64,000 nucleotides of DNA, taken from the NCBI GenBank assembly GCA_029257435.1, contig JARIBI010000045.1, positions 115,159 to 179,158 on the forward strand, given 5' to 3'. Below, one piece after another: positions 28,130 through 36,099 of this stretch. Each line of letters starts with the position of its first letter. The stretch's first letter is position 1. The position numbers and the translations under genes are program-made. A model generated the notes under the pieces. That model ran no database searches, had not been told where the DNA came from, and saw only the letters and a program-made list of their open reading frames with translations. Source of the stretch: Sporosarcina sp. GTDB taxonomy: Bacteria > Bacillota > Bacilli > Bacillales_A > Planococcaceae.

Positions 28130-29479
28130 ATGTCATTGGTTGCCTTCCATACATTGGGCTGTAAAGTGAATCACTATGAAACCGAAGCTATCTGGCAGCT
28201 TTTTAAAGATGCCGGTTATGAACGTACTGATTTTGAAAAAAACTCCGACGTTTATGTCATTAATACATGTACCGTAACGAATACAGGTGACAAAAAAAGT
28301 CGCCAAGTCATTCGTCGTGCGGTTCGTCAAAACCCAGACGCAGTTATTTGTGTAACAGGTTGTTACGCACAGACATCGCCTGCTGAAATCATGGCGATCC
28401 CTGGCGTCGATATTGTTGTCGGTACACAAGACCGTACGAAATTGCTAGGATTAATCGAAGAGTATCGTGAAGAACGGCAGCCGATCAATGCTGTCCGTAA
28501 CATCATGAAAAATCGTGTGTATGAGGAACTGGATGTACCAGCATTCACAGACCGTACCCGCGCATCATTGAAAATCCAAGAAGGATGCAACAACTTCTGT
28601 ACTTTCTGTATCATCCCCTGGGCCCGCGGTCTAATGCGATCACGTGATCCGGAAGAAGTGGTTCGCCAAGCCCAGCAGTTAGTCGATGCCGGATATTTGG
28701 AAATCGTTTTAACGGGTATTCACACAGGCGGTTATGGGGAGGATTTGAAAGACTACAATCTCGCTAAATTGCTGATTGACCTTGAAACGAAAGTAAAAGG
28801 TTTAAAACGTCTTCGGATTAGTTCGATTGAAGCAAGTCAACTGACGGATGAAGTGATTGAAGTGTTAAATAACTCATCTATTATTGTGCGCCATTTGCAT
28901 ATTCCGATTCAGTCAGGTTCTAATACGGTTCTAAAAAGAATGAGACGTAAATACACGATGGAATTCTTTGCAGAGCGATTAGATCGACTTCGTGAAGCGT
29001 TGCCTCATCTTGCAATTACTTCTGATGTGATTGTCGGATTCCCAGGTGAAACGGAAGAAGAGTTTATGGAAACTTATAATTTCATTCGTGATCATCGATT
29101 CTCCGAATTGCATGTCTTCCCGTACTCTAAACGTACAGGGACACCCGCAGCGCGAATGGAAGACCAAGTGGATGAAGACGTGAAAAACGAAAGAGTCCAC
29201 CGTCTAATCGAATTGAATAATCAGCTCGCGAAACAATACGCTGCTGAGTTTGAAGGGGACGTTCTTGAAGTCATCCCGGAAGAAAAATTCAAGGAAGATC
29301 CTGAAAGTGATCTGTACGTAGGGTATACGGACAATTACTTGAAAGTGGTTTTCCCAGCTGATGAAGAAATGGTCGGTAAAATTGTCCGAGTGAAATTATT
29401 GAAAGCTGGTTATCCCTACAACGAAGGGCAATTTGTCCGTGTGCTGGAAGAGGAGCTAGAACAAGAATTAGTCCATTAA
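28130..29479 (+). CDS. mtaB: tRNA N6-threonylcarbamoyladenosine-37 methylthiotransferase MtaB
   Basis: 449 aa radical SAM methylthiotransferase that converts t6A37 to ms2t6A37. The N-terminal domain holds three cysteines of the second cluster (LGCKVNHYE, INTCTVTN, VTGCYAQ). The radical SAM motif is CNNFCTFCIIPWARG, and a C-terminal TRAM domain follows. ATG 28130 has GAGGTGAG; a longer in-frame reading would overlap rsmE by about 70 bases. Called yqeV in B. subtilis. Confidence 0.95.
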   Translation: MSLVAFHTLGCKVNHYETEAIWQLFKDAGYERTDFEKNSDVYVINTCTVTNTGDKKSRQVIRRAVRQNPDAVICVTGCYAQTSPAEIMAIPGVDIVVGTQDRTKLLGLIEEYREERQPINAVRNIMKNRVYEELDVPAFTDRTRASLKIQEGCNNFCTFCIIPWARGLMRSRDPEEVVRQAQQLVDAGYLEIVLTGIHTGGYGEDLKDYNLAKLLIDLETKVKGLKRLRISSIEASQLTDEVIEVLNNSSIIVRHLHIPIQSGSNTVLKRMRRKYTMEFFAERLDRLREALPHLAITSDVIVGFPGETEEEFMETYNFIRDHRFSELHVFPYSKRTGTPAARMEDQVDEDVKNERVHRLIELNNQLAKQYAAEFEGDVLEVIPEEKFKEDPESDLYVGYTDNYLKVVFPADEEMVGKIVRVKLLKAGYPYNEGQFVRVLEEELEQELVH

Positions 29480-29481
29480 TG

Positions 29482-29516
29482 GAAGCTGCCGGGCATTGTG
29501 CCTGGTGGTTTCTTTT
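29482..29516 (+). terminator. Terminator after mtaB
   Basis: 14-bp stem (29482-29495 with 29499-29512) including about four G-U pairs, 3-base loop, then TTTT. Confidence 0.7.
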
Positions 29517-29532
29517 CTATTTTGCCTGATTC

Positions 29533-29541
29533 TGATATGAT
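29533..29541 (+). promoter_or_regulatory. Extended -10 promoter for deoC
   Basis: TGATATGAT: TATGAT at 29536-29541 with the TG dinucleotide one base upstream; no clear -35. Confidence 0.5.
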
Positions 29542-29577
29542 GAAAGAGGTACATACATCCTCCAGGAGGTTCTAAAT

Positions 29578-30246
29578 ATGAATTCAATCGCAAAAATGAT
29601 CGATCACACGTTATTAAAAGCAGATGCAACGAAAGAACAGGTTGTAGAATTGTGTAATGAAGCGAAGCAATATGAATTCGCTTCAGTATGTCTGAACCCG
29701 GTGTGGGTAAAAACAGCAGCAGAATTACTTAAGGGTACTCCTGTAAAAACATGCACAGTTATTGGGTTCCCTCTCGGTGCAACAACGTCTGAAGTGAAAG
29801 CATTTGAAACAAAAAATGCAATTGAGAACGGTGCTTCGGAAATTGATATGGTCATCAACATCGGTGCTCTGAAAAGTGGAGATACCAAAGCAGTGCAAGA
29901 AGATATTGAAGCGGTTGTAAACGCGGCTGCAGGGAAAGCTATCGTAAAAGTAATTATTGAAACGTCGTTGCTAACGGATGAGGAAAAGCGTACAGCCTGT
30001 GAATTGTCTGTTCTTGCCAAAGCGGATTTTGTGAAAACTTCTACAGGATTTTCGACGGGCGGAGCAACAGTGGAAGACGTGAAATTGATGCGAAGCACGG
30101 TTGGACCTGAGATGGGTGTTAAAGCATCAGGCGGAGTTCGCAGTCTGGAAGACTTAACAGCTATGAAAGAAGCGGGAGCAACACGCATCGGAGCAAGTTC
30201 CGGCGTTGCGATTATGAATGGTCTTCAGTCAAAATCCGACTATTAA
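29578..30246 (+). CDS. deoC: Deoxyribose-phosphate aldolase
   Basis: 222 aa class I aldolase splitting 2-deoxyribose 5-phosphate to glyceraldehyde 3-phosphate and acetaldehyde. The Schiff-base lysine is in [14 protein letters not shown] (near residue 152); [14 protein letters not shown] and the second active-site lysine in [10 protein letters not shown] are present. A strong CAGGAGGT ribosome-binding site. It stands alone, without the deoR or pdp genes seen in some genomes, between mtaB and rpsU. No terminator is visible before rpsU. Confidence 0.96.
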   Translation: MNSIAKMIDHTLLKADATKEQVVELCNEAKQYEFASVCLNPVWVKTAAELLKGTPVKTCTVIGFPLGATTSEVKAFETKNAIENGASEIDMVINIGALKSGDTKAVQEDIEAVVNAAAGKAIVKVIIETSLLTDEEKRTACELSVLAKADFVKTSTGFSTGGATVEDVKLMRSTVGPEMGVKASGGVRSLEDLTAMKEAGATRIGASSGVAIMNGLQSKSDY

Positions 30247-30260
30247 TTTCAACTTTTATA

Positions 30261-30289
30261 TTGACCGTTAGAAAATAATACGTTATAAT
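30261..30289 (+). promoter_or_regulatory. Strong sigma-A promoter for rpsU
   Basis: TTGACC (30261-30266, 5 of 6), 17 bases, TATAAT (30284-30289, perfect). Confidence 0.9.
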
Positions 30290-30346
30290 TTTCAAGTACA
30301 TAGCAGTATGCTATGTTCGAAGTGTGTTCGGAGGGAGGGACAAGAG

Positions 30347-30520
30347 ATGACTAAAACAACTGTTCGTAAGAACGAATCACTTGAAGATGCTCTTCGCCGC
30401 TTCAAACGTACTGTATCAAAGAGTGGTACGATACAGGACGTAAGAAAGCATGAGTTTTATGAGAAGCCAAGTGTTAAGCGTAAAAAGAAATCTGAAGCTG
30501 CTCGTAAACGCAAATTCTGA
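30347..30520 (+). CDS. rpsU: 30S ribosomal protein S21
   Basis: 57 aa, highly basic, [20 protein letters not shown] to the Lys/Arg-rich end EAARKRKF. S21 helps mRNA recruitment at the anti-Shine-Dalgarno region. The ATG at 30347 with GAGGGAGGGAC upstream gives the usual length; an in-frame ATG 39 bases further upstream has no ribosome-binding site. In B. subtilis yqeY follows; here a strong terminator follows and yqeY is absent. Confidence 0.96.
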   Translation: MTKTTVRKNESLEDALRRFKRTVSKSGTIQDVRKHEFYEKPSVKRKKKSEAARKRKF

Positions 30521-30570
30521 TTAACTCCTATATTGTTTGCTTAAAGCAACGTTAACCCAGTAAAATGCGC

Positions 30571-30612
30571 GTAAGTCGGAAAATCCAATGGATTTTCCGG
30601 CTTACTTTTTTG
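30571..30612 (+). terminator. Terminator after rpsU
   Basis: 16-bp stem (30571-30586 with 30590-30605) with one G-U pair and a 3-base loop, followed by six T. Confidence 0.92.
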
Positions 30613-30709
30613 TTCTTCAATTGTTTTGTATAATAGTGTACTACTGTTCCGTTACTGGAATACAAACTATCTAAAGGTAAACAAGTTTTCTTGAAAACTT
30701 TTCGGATAG

Positions 30710-30737
30710 TGAAACTTACGTGTGTTTCGTTCGTATA
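30710..30737 (+). promoter_or_regulatory. Sigma-W promoter of the nfeD-floA-yqfB operon
   Basis: TGAAAC (30710-30715), exactly 16 bases, CGTATA (30732-30737): the full Bacillus sigma-W consensus. In B. subtilis the orthologous yqeZ-yqfA-yqfB operon is a known sigma-W target, so both sequence and context agree. The region 30613-30709 between the terminator and this promoter also holds a TATAAT at 30629-30634 with no clear -35. Confidence 0.9.
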
Positions 30738-30781
30738 ATAGGTATACTTGAAGGACAATCAACTGAAAGTAGGTGAGATTT

Positions 30782-32122
30782 TTGCAGAAGCTCATAAGAG
30801 GATTTCTGCTAGTGACACTTATTGTATCAGCCATTGCAATTCCGTTTTCGACTCCATCACTAGCGAAAACTGGAACCGTTTACAAAGTTCCGATTCATAA
30901 TGAAGTAGAAAAAGGCTTGTATGCCTTTTTAAAGCGCTCTTTTAAAGAAGCTGAAGAATCAGGTGCAGATATAATTGTGCTTGACATCAATACACCAGGC
31001 GGCTTTACAGACGCTGCTGATGAAATCGCGAAGTTAATGGATGAAACCGAACTGGATATTGTCGCTTACATCAACAAAAGGGCATTATCAGCTGGAGCGT
31101 TTCTAGCTCTGCATGCCGACAAAATCTATATGGCACCAGGTTCTACAATGGGTGCAGCAGCAGTAATTGACGGTTCAGGCAATGCGGCGGATAAGAAAGC
31201 ACAAAGCGCATGGTCTGCGGCTATGATAAATGCTGCAAAATCGCATGACAGAAAACCTAAATATGCGTTGGCAATGGCGAATCCCGAGGAGGACATTCCG
31301 GAGTTTCGCGCGGGTAAAGGTGAGCTGTTAACATTGAGAGATGAAGAAGCCGCATTACCTGAAGTAGGTTACAGTGAAGGTACAGTCGCCAGTTATGATG
31401 AATTGCTGGTGGAGATCGGCAAAAAAGATGCAACAACTGTATCTACAGATCCGACAATCAGTGAACAAATCGCCAGGTTCATTACCAATCCTGTTGTCGT
31501 GCCTATTCTGCTTTCAATTGCTGGCCTCGGTTTAATCGTAGAATTGTACTCACCGGGTTTTGGAATTGCGGGTACAATGGGCGTCTCGGCATTATTACTC
31601 TTTTTCTACGGTCATCTGATAGCCGGTTTAGCAGGCTATGAAGCAGTTCTTTTGTTCCTCCTTGGTGCGGGGTTGATTGTCGCGGAGTTGTTCCTGCCGC
31701 ATGGAATCGCAGGAATAGCAGGTGCAGTCGCTGTCACCGGTAGTATTATAATGGCAGGTGCGAATCCTGCATATATGGCACTGTCAGTGCTCATTGCAAT
31801 CGTGATTGCTATAACGGGGATGGTGGTTATTATGAAATTCTTTGGAAAGAAACTGCATTTGTTAAACAAAATGATTCTTATGGATGCAACGGACACGGAA
31901 AGTGGATACGTTTCTAATGTAAACCGTATTGATTGGCTCGGCAAAACTGCAGTCACATTGACTCCGTTACGTCCGGCTGGAGCAATTGTGCTGGATGGAG
32001 AACGAATCGATGTCGTTTCTGAAGGAAACTACATTGATAAAGGAAAGCATGTTAAGATAGTGAAAGTTGAAGGATCCAGGACAGTTGTCAGGGAACTTCA
32101 AGAAATGGAGGGGAATGAATGA
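30782..32122 (+). CDS. yqeZ: NfeD family membrane protein with ClpP/SppA-like domain
   Basis: 446 aa. A signal peptide (about residues 1-28, ending near SLAKT) precedes a ClpP-like serine-peptidase domain with INTPGGF and the nucleophile region [13 protein letters not shown]. Several membrane spans (about 235-360) and a C-terminal OB-fold NfeD domain ([17 protein letters not shown]) follow. It works with the flotillin-like FloA, encoded next, in membrane fluidity and envelope stress. TTG at 30782 is chosen because AGGTGAG is 6-7 bases upstream; a GTG at 30773 overlaps that site. Confidence 0.92.
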   Translation: MQKLIRGFLLVTLIVSAIAIPFSTPSLAKTGTVYKVPIHNEVEKGLYAFLKRSFKEAEESGADIIVLDINTPGGFTDAADEIAKLMDETELDIVAYINKRALSAGAFLALHADKIYMAPGSTMGAAAVIDGSGNAADKKAQSAWSAAMINAAKSHDRKPKYALAMANPEEDIPEFRAGKGELLTLRDEEAALPEVGYSEGTVASYDELLVEIGKKDATTVSTDPTISEQIARFITNPVVVPILLSIAGLGLIVELYSPGFGIAGTMGVSALLLFFYGHLIAGLAGYEAVLLFLLGAGLIVAELFLPHGIAGIAGAVAVTGSIIMAGANPAYMALSVLIAIVIAITGMVVIMKFFGKKLHLLNKMILMDATDTESGYVSNVNRIDWLGKTAVTLTPLRPAGAIVLDGERIDVVSEGNYIDKGKHVKIVKVEGSRTVVRELQEMEGNE

Positions 32123-33123
32123 TGATTAGTGGTAGTCTTATTGGGATCGTAGTAATCGCAGTCGTTGCGATTATCGTGTTGTCTGTGTTCTTTACATTTG
32201 TACCCGTTGCATTGTGGATTTCCGCAATATCAGCAGGAGTCAGAGTAAGCATCTTCACACTAGTGGGAATGCGTCTTAGAAGAGTAATTCCAAGCCGTGT
32301 TGTAAACCCACTTATTAAAGCACACAAAGCAGGAGTGGACGTTTCGATTAATCAGCTTGAGAGTCATTACCTTGCTGGTGGTAACGTTGACCGCGTTGTA
32401 AACGCACTAATTGCAGCTCAACGTGCAAATATTGAACTGACGTTCGAACGTGCTGCAGCAATTGACCTTGCAGGTCGTGACGTGTTGCAAGCCGTACAAA
32501 TGTCTGTAAACCCTAAAGTTATTGAAACACCATTCATCGCGGGTGTTGCGATGAACGGTATCGAAGTGAAAGCTAAAGCGCGTATTACAGTTCGAGCTAA
32601 CATCGACCGTCTCGTCGGTGGTGCTGGTGAAGAGACAATTGTCGCTCGTGTTGGTGAAGGTATTGTTAGTACAATCGGTTCTTCAATTGACCACGCAAAA
32701 GTATTGGAGAATCCGGATTTGATTTCTCAAACAGTCCTTACAAAAGGATTGGATTCTGGAACAGCATTTGAAATCCTATCCATTGATATCGCTGACGTTG
32801 ATATCGGTAAGAACATTGGTGCAGAACTTCAAACAGAGCAAGCGCAGGCAGATAAGAATATTGCTCAGGCAAAAGCTGAAGAGCGTCGTGCAATGGCTGT
32901 TGCCAGCGAACAAGAAATGAGTGCCAAAGTTGTTGAAATGCGCTCTAAGGTTGTAGAAGCAGAAGCAGAAGTACCACTTGCTATGGCTGAAGCACTTCGT
33001 AGCGGTAATATTGGTGTGATGGATTACATGAACTATAAGAATCTCCAGGCAGATACAGGTATGAGAGATTCCATCGGGAAAATAAGCGGTTCTGGCGATC
33101 AGGACAATAAGCCGAAGAACTAA
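32119..33123 (+). CDS. floA: Flotillin-like protein FloA
   Basis: 334 aa. An N-terminal membrane hairpin region (about residues 5-40) precedes an SPFH-like domain and a long helical, Ala/Glu-rich segment ([31 protein letters not shown]). It organises functional membrane microdomains and supports cell envelope functions. Called yqfA in B. subtilis. The start overlaps the stop of the nfeD-type gene by 4 bases, so the two are co-translated; ATG at 32119 or 32122 after GGAGGGGA. Confidence 0.96.
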   Translation: MMISGSLIGIVVIAVVAIIVLSVFFTFVPVALWISAISAGVRVSIFTLVGMRLRRVIPSRVVNPLIKAHKAGVDVSINQLESHYLAGGNVDRVVNALIAAQRANIELTFERAAAIDLAGRDVLQAVQMSVNPKVIETPFIAGVAMNGIEVKAKARITVRANIDRLVGGAGEETIVARVGEGIVSTIGSSIDHAKVLENPDLISQTVLTKGLDSGTAFEILSIDIADVDIGKNIGAELQTEQAQADKNIAQAKAEERRAMAVASEQEMSAKVVEMRSKVVEAEAEVPLAMAEALRSGNIGVMDYMNYKNLQADTGMRDSIGKISGSGDQDNKPKN

Positions 33124-33159
33124 TGGTAAACCGCAACTTCCCGGAAAGGGGATGTGCTG

Positions 33160-33690
33160 ATGGAACAAATTATAATTCTGATTGCGATTGGACTTATCAG
33201 TACGCTATTCGGTAAAAAGAATAAGGGCGGAGATCAAAATCAGAAGCAAGAGACACCTCAGAAAACAGAGATGCCTCAAAAGCAGCCTGTGACAGAGAGA
33301 CAGCAGGTGCCGCAGCGAGCTCAACAGACTCAAGCACGCCAAGCATCGTCCTCTGAACAGATGGACCCTTTTAAGAGATTAAAAGAGCTTACTGGTGAAA
33401 TTTATAAGGAAATTCAAGAAGACCAGCGGAAAACGGCGACCCAGCAAACGGCACCGATTGAACCTGTCTCAATTCCTGAAGTACCTGTGAAGAAACCTGC
33501 AAATCCCAAACCGGTTCGCCCGGAAAGACAGACGAGCACACGATCTTCAGGGAGATTATCCGCACATAATCCAGAACAGCAACGGTTTGTTAAAAGCGAA
33601 TCTCTTAATGTAGATGTTACAAGTAAACAAGATATACTTAGAGGAATCGTGTTTTCAGAAATTCTGGGACCGCCTAAATCTAAACAGTAA
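33160..33690 (+). CDS. YqfB-like membrane-anchored protein of the sigma-W operon, unknown function
   Basis: 176 aa. One short N-terminal membrane segment (IIILIAIGLISTLF), then a Gln/Pro/Lys-rich, probably disordered region of about 100 residues, and a C-terminal segment NVDVTSKQDILRGIVFSEILGPPKSK that looks structured and may be the conserved part. It occupies the position of yqfB, third gene of the B. subtilis operon; I cannot claim clear sequence orthology. ATG 33160 follows AAAGGGGAT. Likely co-expressed with FloA under sigma-W. Confidence 0.75.
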   Translation: MEQIIILIAIGLISTLFGKKNKGGDQNQKQETPQKTEMPQKQPVTERQQVPQRAQQTQARQASSSEQMDPFKRLKELTGEIYKEIQEDQRKTATQQTAPIEPVSIPEVPVKKPANPKPVRPERQTSTRSSGRLSAHNPEQQRFVKSESLNVDVTSKQDILRGIVFSEILGPPKSKQ

Positions 33691-33697
33691 ACCAATA

Positions 33698-33747
33698 CGC
33701 ATTGACCCCCTGTACCGAGCATAAGAATGGTATAGGGGGTCAATGCG
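33698..33747 (+). repeat. 19-bp inverted repeat covering the yqfC ribosome-binding site
   Basis: Left arm 33698-33716 pairs with right arm 33729-33747 over 19 positions with a single G-U pair and a 12-base loop. No T tract follows, so it is not a classical terminator. The right arm contains the AGGGGGT ribosome-binding site of yqfC and ends at the base before its TTG start. A weak sigma-E-like element (GCATTGA, 14 bases, CATAAGAA at 33720-33727) overlaps the left arm and loop. Confidence 0.85.
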
Positions 33748-34005
33748 TTGAGAAAACTATTTGAAATGGGATCTTTACTATCACTGGAAGATTTAACTTC
33801 GCTCAAAGTACTTGGTGGCTATGAACTGGTTATCATTTCTGAAGGGTACGCGAAATTACGTAAGGAAGGCTATGTCATCCATATTAAAGGCGCTGACATT
33901 CATTTTGACATGCTAATGGAAAAGTCTGCGTTGCTCTCCTTCACGGAGTTACATGAACTTCGGATTACGAAAGACACGAAAGAAGGAGAGATGTATGAAG
34001 CGTAA
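33748..34005 (+). CDS. yqfC: Sporulation protein YqfC (YabP/YqfC family)
   Basis: 85 aa YabP/YqfC-family protein with a small beta-rich domain (ELVIISEGYAKLRKEGYVIHIKG, then FTELHELRI). In B. subtilis yqfC and yqfD are transcribed in the mother cell by sigma-E. The start is TTG at 33748, 7 bases after AGGGGGT; that site lies in a long hairpin (33698-33747). Overlaps yqfD by 11 bases. Confidence 0.9.
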   Translation: MRKLFEMGSLLSLEDLTSLKVLGGYELVIISEGYAKLRKEGYVIHIKGADIHFDMLMEKSALLSFTELHELRITKDTKEGEMYEA

Positions 34006-35089
34006 GCAATTTGACGTAGAATTGAAAGGTGAAGGAAAACCAGCCCATCTTGTAAATGACATGATTCGAAATAAGAAACGTGTTTCGAGACTTGAACACA
34101 TAGATGGTGCAATTTGGTTCCGCACAGACGCAAGTGGTTTAAAGTACATTCGATCAAATAGACGGCGATTTAAATTAAAAGTCCATGTAGAGCGCTTAGG
34201 CGATGGAACCCCGCTCAATCGATTATTCCATTCCTGGGTTGCTTTGCTGTTATGCATCATCCCTTTTCTTGCCTCATTGTTTCTGTGGCAAGTGGACGTT
34301 GATGCAGAGCATCCTGAAATAGCAGAACGAATTGAACAAAAGTTGAAAAAGTCATCAGTAGTCCCGATGAAATTGCTGCGTCAGCTGCCGGATGAGGGGA
34401 CGATTCGCAGTCAGATCATGACTGATGAGCCTGACTTATCTTGGGTGCGCTTTGAAAAAAGGGGCGCTACTCTCACAGTAATCCCAATGATATCTCCTAA
34501 AACTACGAGCAAGGTTGAAAAAACAGGAAAACCAGGCGAACTGGCAGCGCGCACTGGGGGTGTCATTACAGGCTTTCAATTGAAAAGCGGCGAAAGGGTC
34601 GCTCGGCTTAACCAGACCGTTAAAAAAGGGGATCTGCTGGCGACAGGCGTATTAGAACAAGGCGACAAAGTGGCAATCGTTGGAGCTGAAGGTTCTGTTT
34701 TTGCAGATTACTGGCTGGAGTACAAATTCTCGCTACCGAAAACAATTCAATACCGTGCTGCAGCTGAAAAAAATTTAGTGATTGAATGGCACTTGCCTTG
34801 GGACAAAAAGGGTTCAGCCAATTATCCATTTTGGAAGATTGTCGAGTGGCGTGAAGAAACGGATGATTCAATAAAAACGATTACGTTAGAAGAAGGAATG
34901 GAAAAAAAGTTTTTGATCCCATTACTAAAACATAAGTTATTGTCTGAAACCTCATTTGAAAAGGATATTAAGGATGAAAATATTTTACAGGTGACGTTTG
35001 ACAGTGATAAAGTAACAGGGACTATCCTTTTTTTGATAAACGAAAACATTGCAGTAAAAAGACCATTATCCCAAGGGGGAGACGATTGA
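33995..35089 (+). CDS. yqfD: Sporulation protein YqfD
   Basis: 364 aa. A basic N-terminal region of about 65 residues (contains GTPLNRLFHSWVALLL) leads into one membrane segment (about 72-92), then a long extracytoplasmic part with PDLSWVRFEKRGATLTV. This layout fits the YqfD family (stage IV sporulation protein-like), of unknown biochemical role. ATG 33995 follows AAGGAGAG; a longer in-frame reading lies inside yqfC. Ends directly against the phoH start. Confidence 0.92.
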   Translation: MKRKQFDVELKGEGKPAHLVNDMIRNKKRVSRLEHIDGAIWFRTDASGLKYIRSNRRRFKLKVHVERLGDGTPLNRLFHSWVALLLCIIPFLASLFLWQVDVDAEHPEIAERIEQKLKKSSVVPMKLLRQLPDEGTIRSQIMTDEPDLSWVRFEKRGATLTVIPMISPKTTSKVEKTGKPGELAARTGGVITGFQLKSGERVARLNQTVKKGDLLATGVLEQGDKVAIVGAEGSVFADYWLEYKFSLPKTIQYRAAAEKNLVIEWHLPWDKKGSANYPFWKIVEWREETDDSIKTITLEEGMEKKFLIPLLKHKLLSETSFEKDIKDENILQVTFDSDKVTGTILFLINENIAVKRPLSQGGDD

Positions 35090-36046
35090 TTGAGTGAACA
35101 ACAACTTCAACTACACCTAGAAGATCCAAACGAAGCGATCATGTTGCTTGGCATTTCCGACCAGAACATTCAGCTCATTGAAGAAAATCTATCTGTTGCA
35201 GTACTTTCACGAGGTGAAACGATTTCTCTAAAAGGGTCGGGAGAGAATACTGAGGCAGCGAAACAGCTCCTCGAACAATTATTAAAAGTGATTCGCAAAG
35301 GAATTCAAATAAACCAGCGAGATGTTGCAACTGCAATTGAAATGGTGAATAATGGTACTATTGAATACTTTGCCGAATTATATGACGTAGAAATCGCTCG
35401 TAACAGTAAAGGCAAAGTGATTCGCGCTAAAACGATCGGACAACGTGAATATGTTCAAGCAATCCGGCAGAATGATTTAACATTTTGCATCGGGCCGGCA
35501 GGAACAGGGAAAACGTATTTGGCGGTTGTACTTGCCGTTCATGCGATGAAAACCGGATCCGCGAAACGAATTATTTTAACGCGTCCAGCTGTTGAAGCTG
35601 GCGAAAGCTTAGGGTTTTTACCTGGCGACTTAAAAGACAAAGTTGATCCGTATTTGCGTCCGCTCTATGACGCGCTCCATGATATGTTAGGTGCTGAGCA
35701 TACGGAACGTCTCATTGAACGCGGAACGATTGAAATTGCACCGCTTGCATACATGAGAGGGCGGACGCTTGATGACGCATTTGTCATTCTTGATGAGGCT
35801 CAAAATACAACCCACGCTCAAATGAAAATGTTCTTAACCCGTTTAGGTTTCGGATCAAAAATGGTGATTACAGGGGATAAGACACAGATTGATTTACCAA
35901 AAGGTGCAAAGTCTGGACTCATTGCTGCTGAATCCATTTTATCGAAAGTCCGGGAGATCCATTTCCAATATTTAGAGCCTGCTGACGTAGTTCGACATCC
36001 TATTGTCGCAAAAATTATCGATGCATACGAAGAAGAGCAGTCCTGA
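35090..36046 (+). CDS. phoH: PhoH-like protein (ATPase)
   Basis: 318 aa P-loop ATPase related to the helicase core. Walker A is GPAGTGKTYLAVVLAVHAM, the motif LTRPAVEAGESLGFLPGDL follows, Walker B is FVILDEAQNTT, and TGDKTQIDLP is sensor-like. N-terminal residues form a KH-like segment (GSGENTEAAKQLLEQLLKV). It is linked to RNA metabolism by conserved association with ybeY and era, both downstream here. TTG start after AAGGGGGAGA, with no gap after yqfD. Confidence 0.95.
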   Translation: MSEQQLQLHLEDPNEAIMLLGISDQNIQLIEENLSVAVLSRGETISLKGSGENTEAAKQLLEQLLKVIRKGIQINQRDVATAIEMVNNGTIEYFAELYDVEIARNSKGKVIRAKTIGQREYVQAIRQNDLTFCIGPAGTGKTYLAVVLAVHAMKTGSAKRIILTRPAVEAGESLGFLPGDLKDKVDPYLRPLYDALHDMLGAEHTERLIERGTIEIAPLAYMRGRTLDDAFVILDEAQNTTHAQMKMFLTRLGFGSKMVITGDKTQIDLPKGAKSGLIAAESILSKVREIHFQYLEPADVVRHPIVAKIIDAYEEEQS

Positions 36047-36057
36047 CCGGACTGCTC
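36035..36057 (+). terminator. Hairpin across the phoH stop codon
   Basis: Perfect 9-bp stem GAGCAGTCC / GGACTGCTC (36035-36043 with 36049-36057) with the stop codon in the loop. The following bases (CTTACATACTTTC) are only moderately T-rich, so it is a weak terminator or an RNA-stability element. Confidence 0.45.
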
Positions 36058-36099
36058 CTTACATACTTTCTTACTTTTGACTGAAAGGGGATTCAAGGG

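Noticed and set aside
29604..30188. Minus-strand open frame of 194 codons opposite deoC
   Set aside because: Lies wholly inside a clearly coding aldolase, no ribosome-binding site, and its Ser/Thr/Ala/Val-rich product is typical of an antisense shadow.
30613..30709. TATAAT at 30629-30634 as a second nfeD promoter
   Set aside because: No acceptable -35 at 16-18 bases and no extended -10 TG at the right place; the sigma-W site downstream is far stronger.
32119..33123. Ala/Glu-rich FloA tail considered as a repeat array
   Set aside because: Composition is that of a normal flotillin coiled coil; no nucleotide-level repeat.
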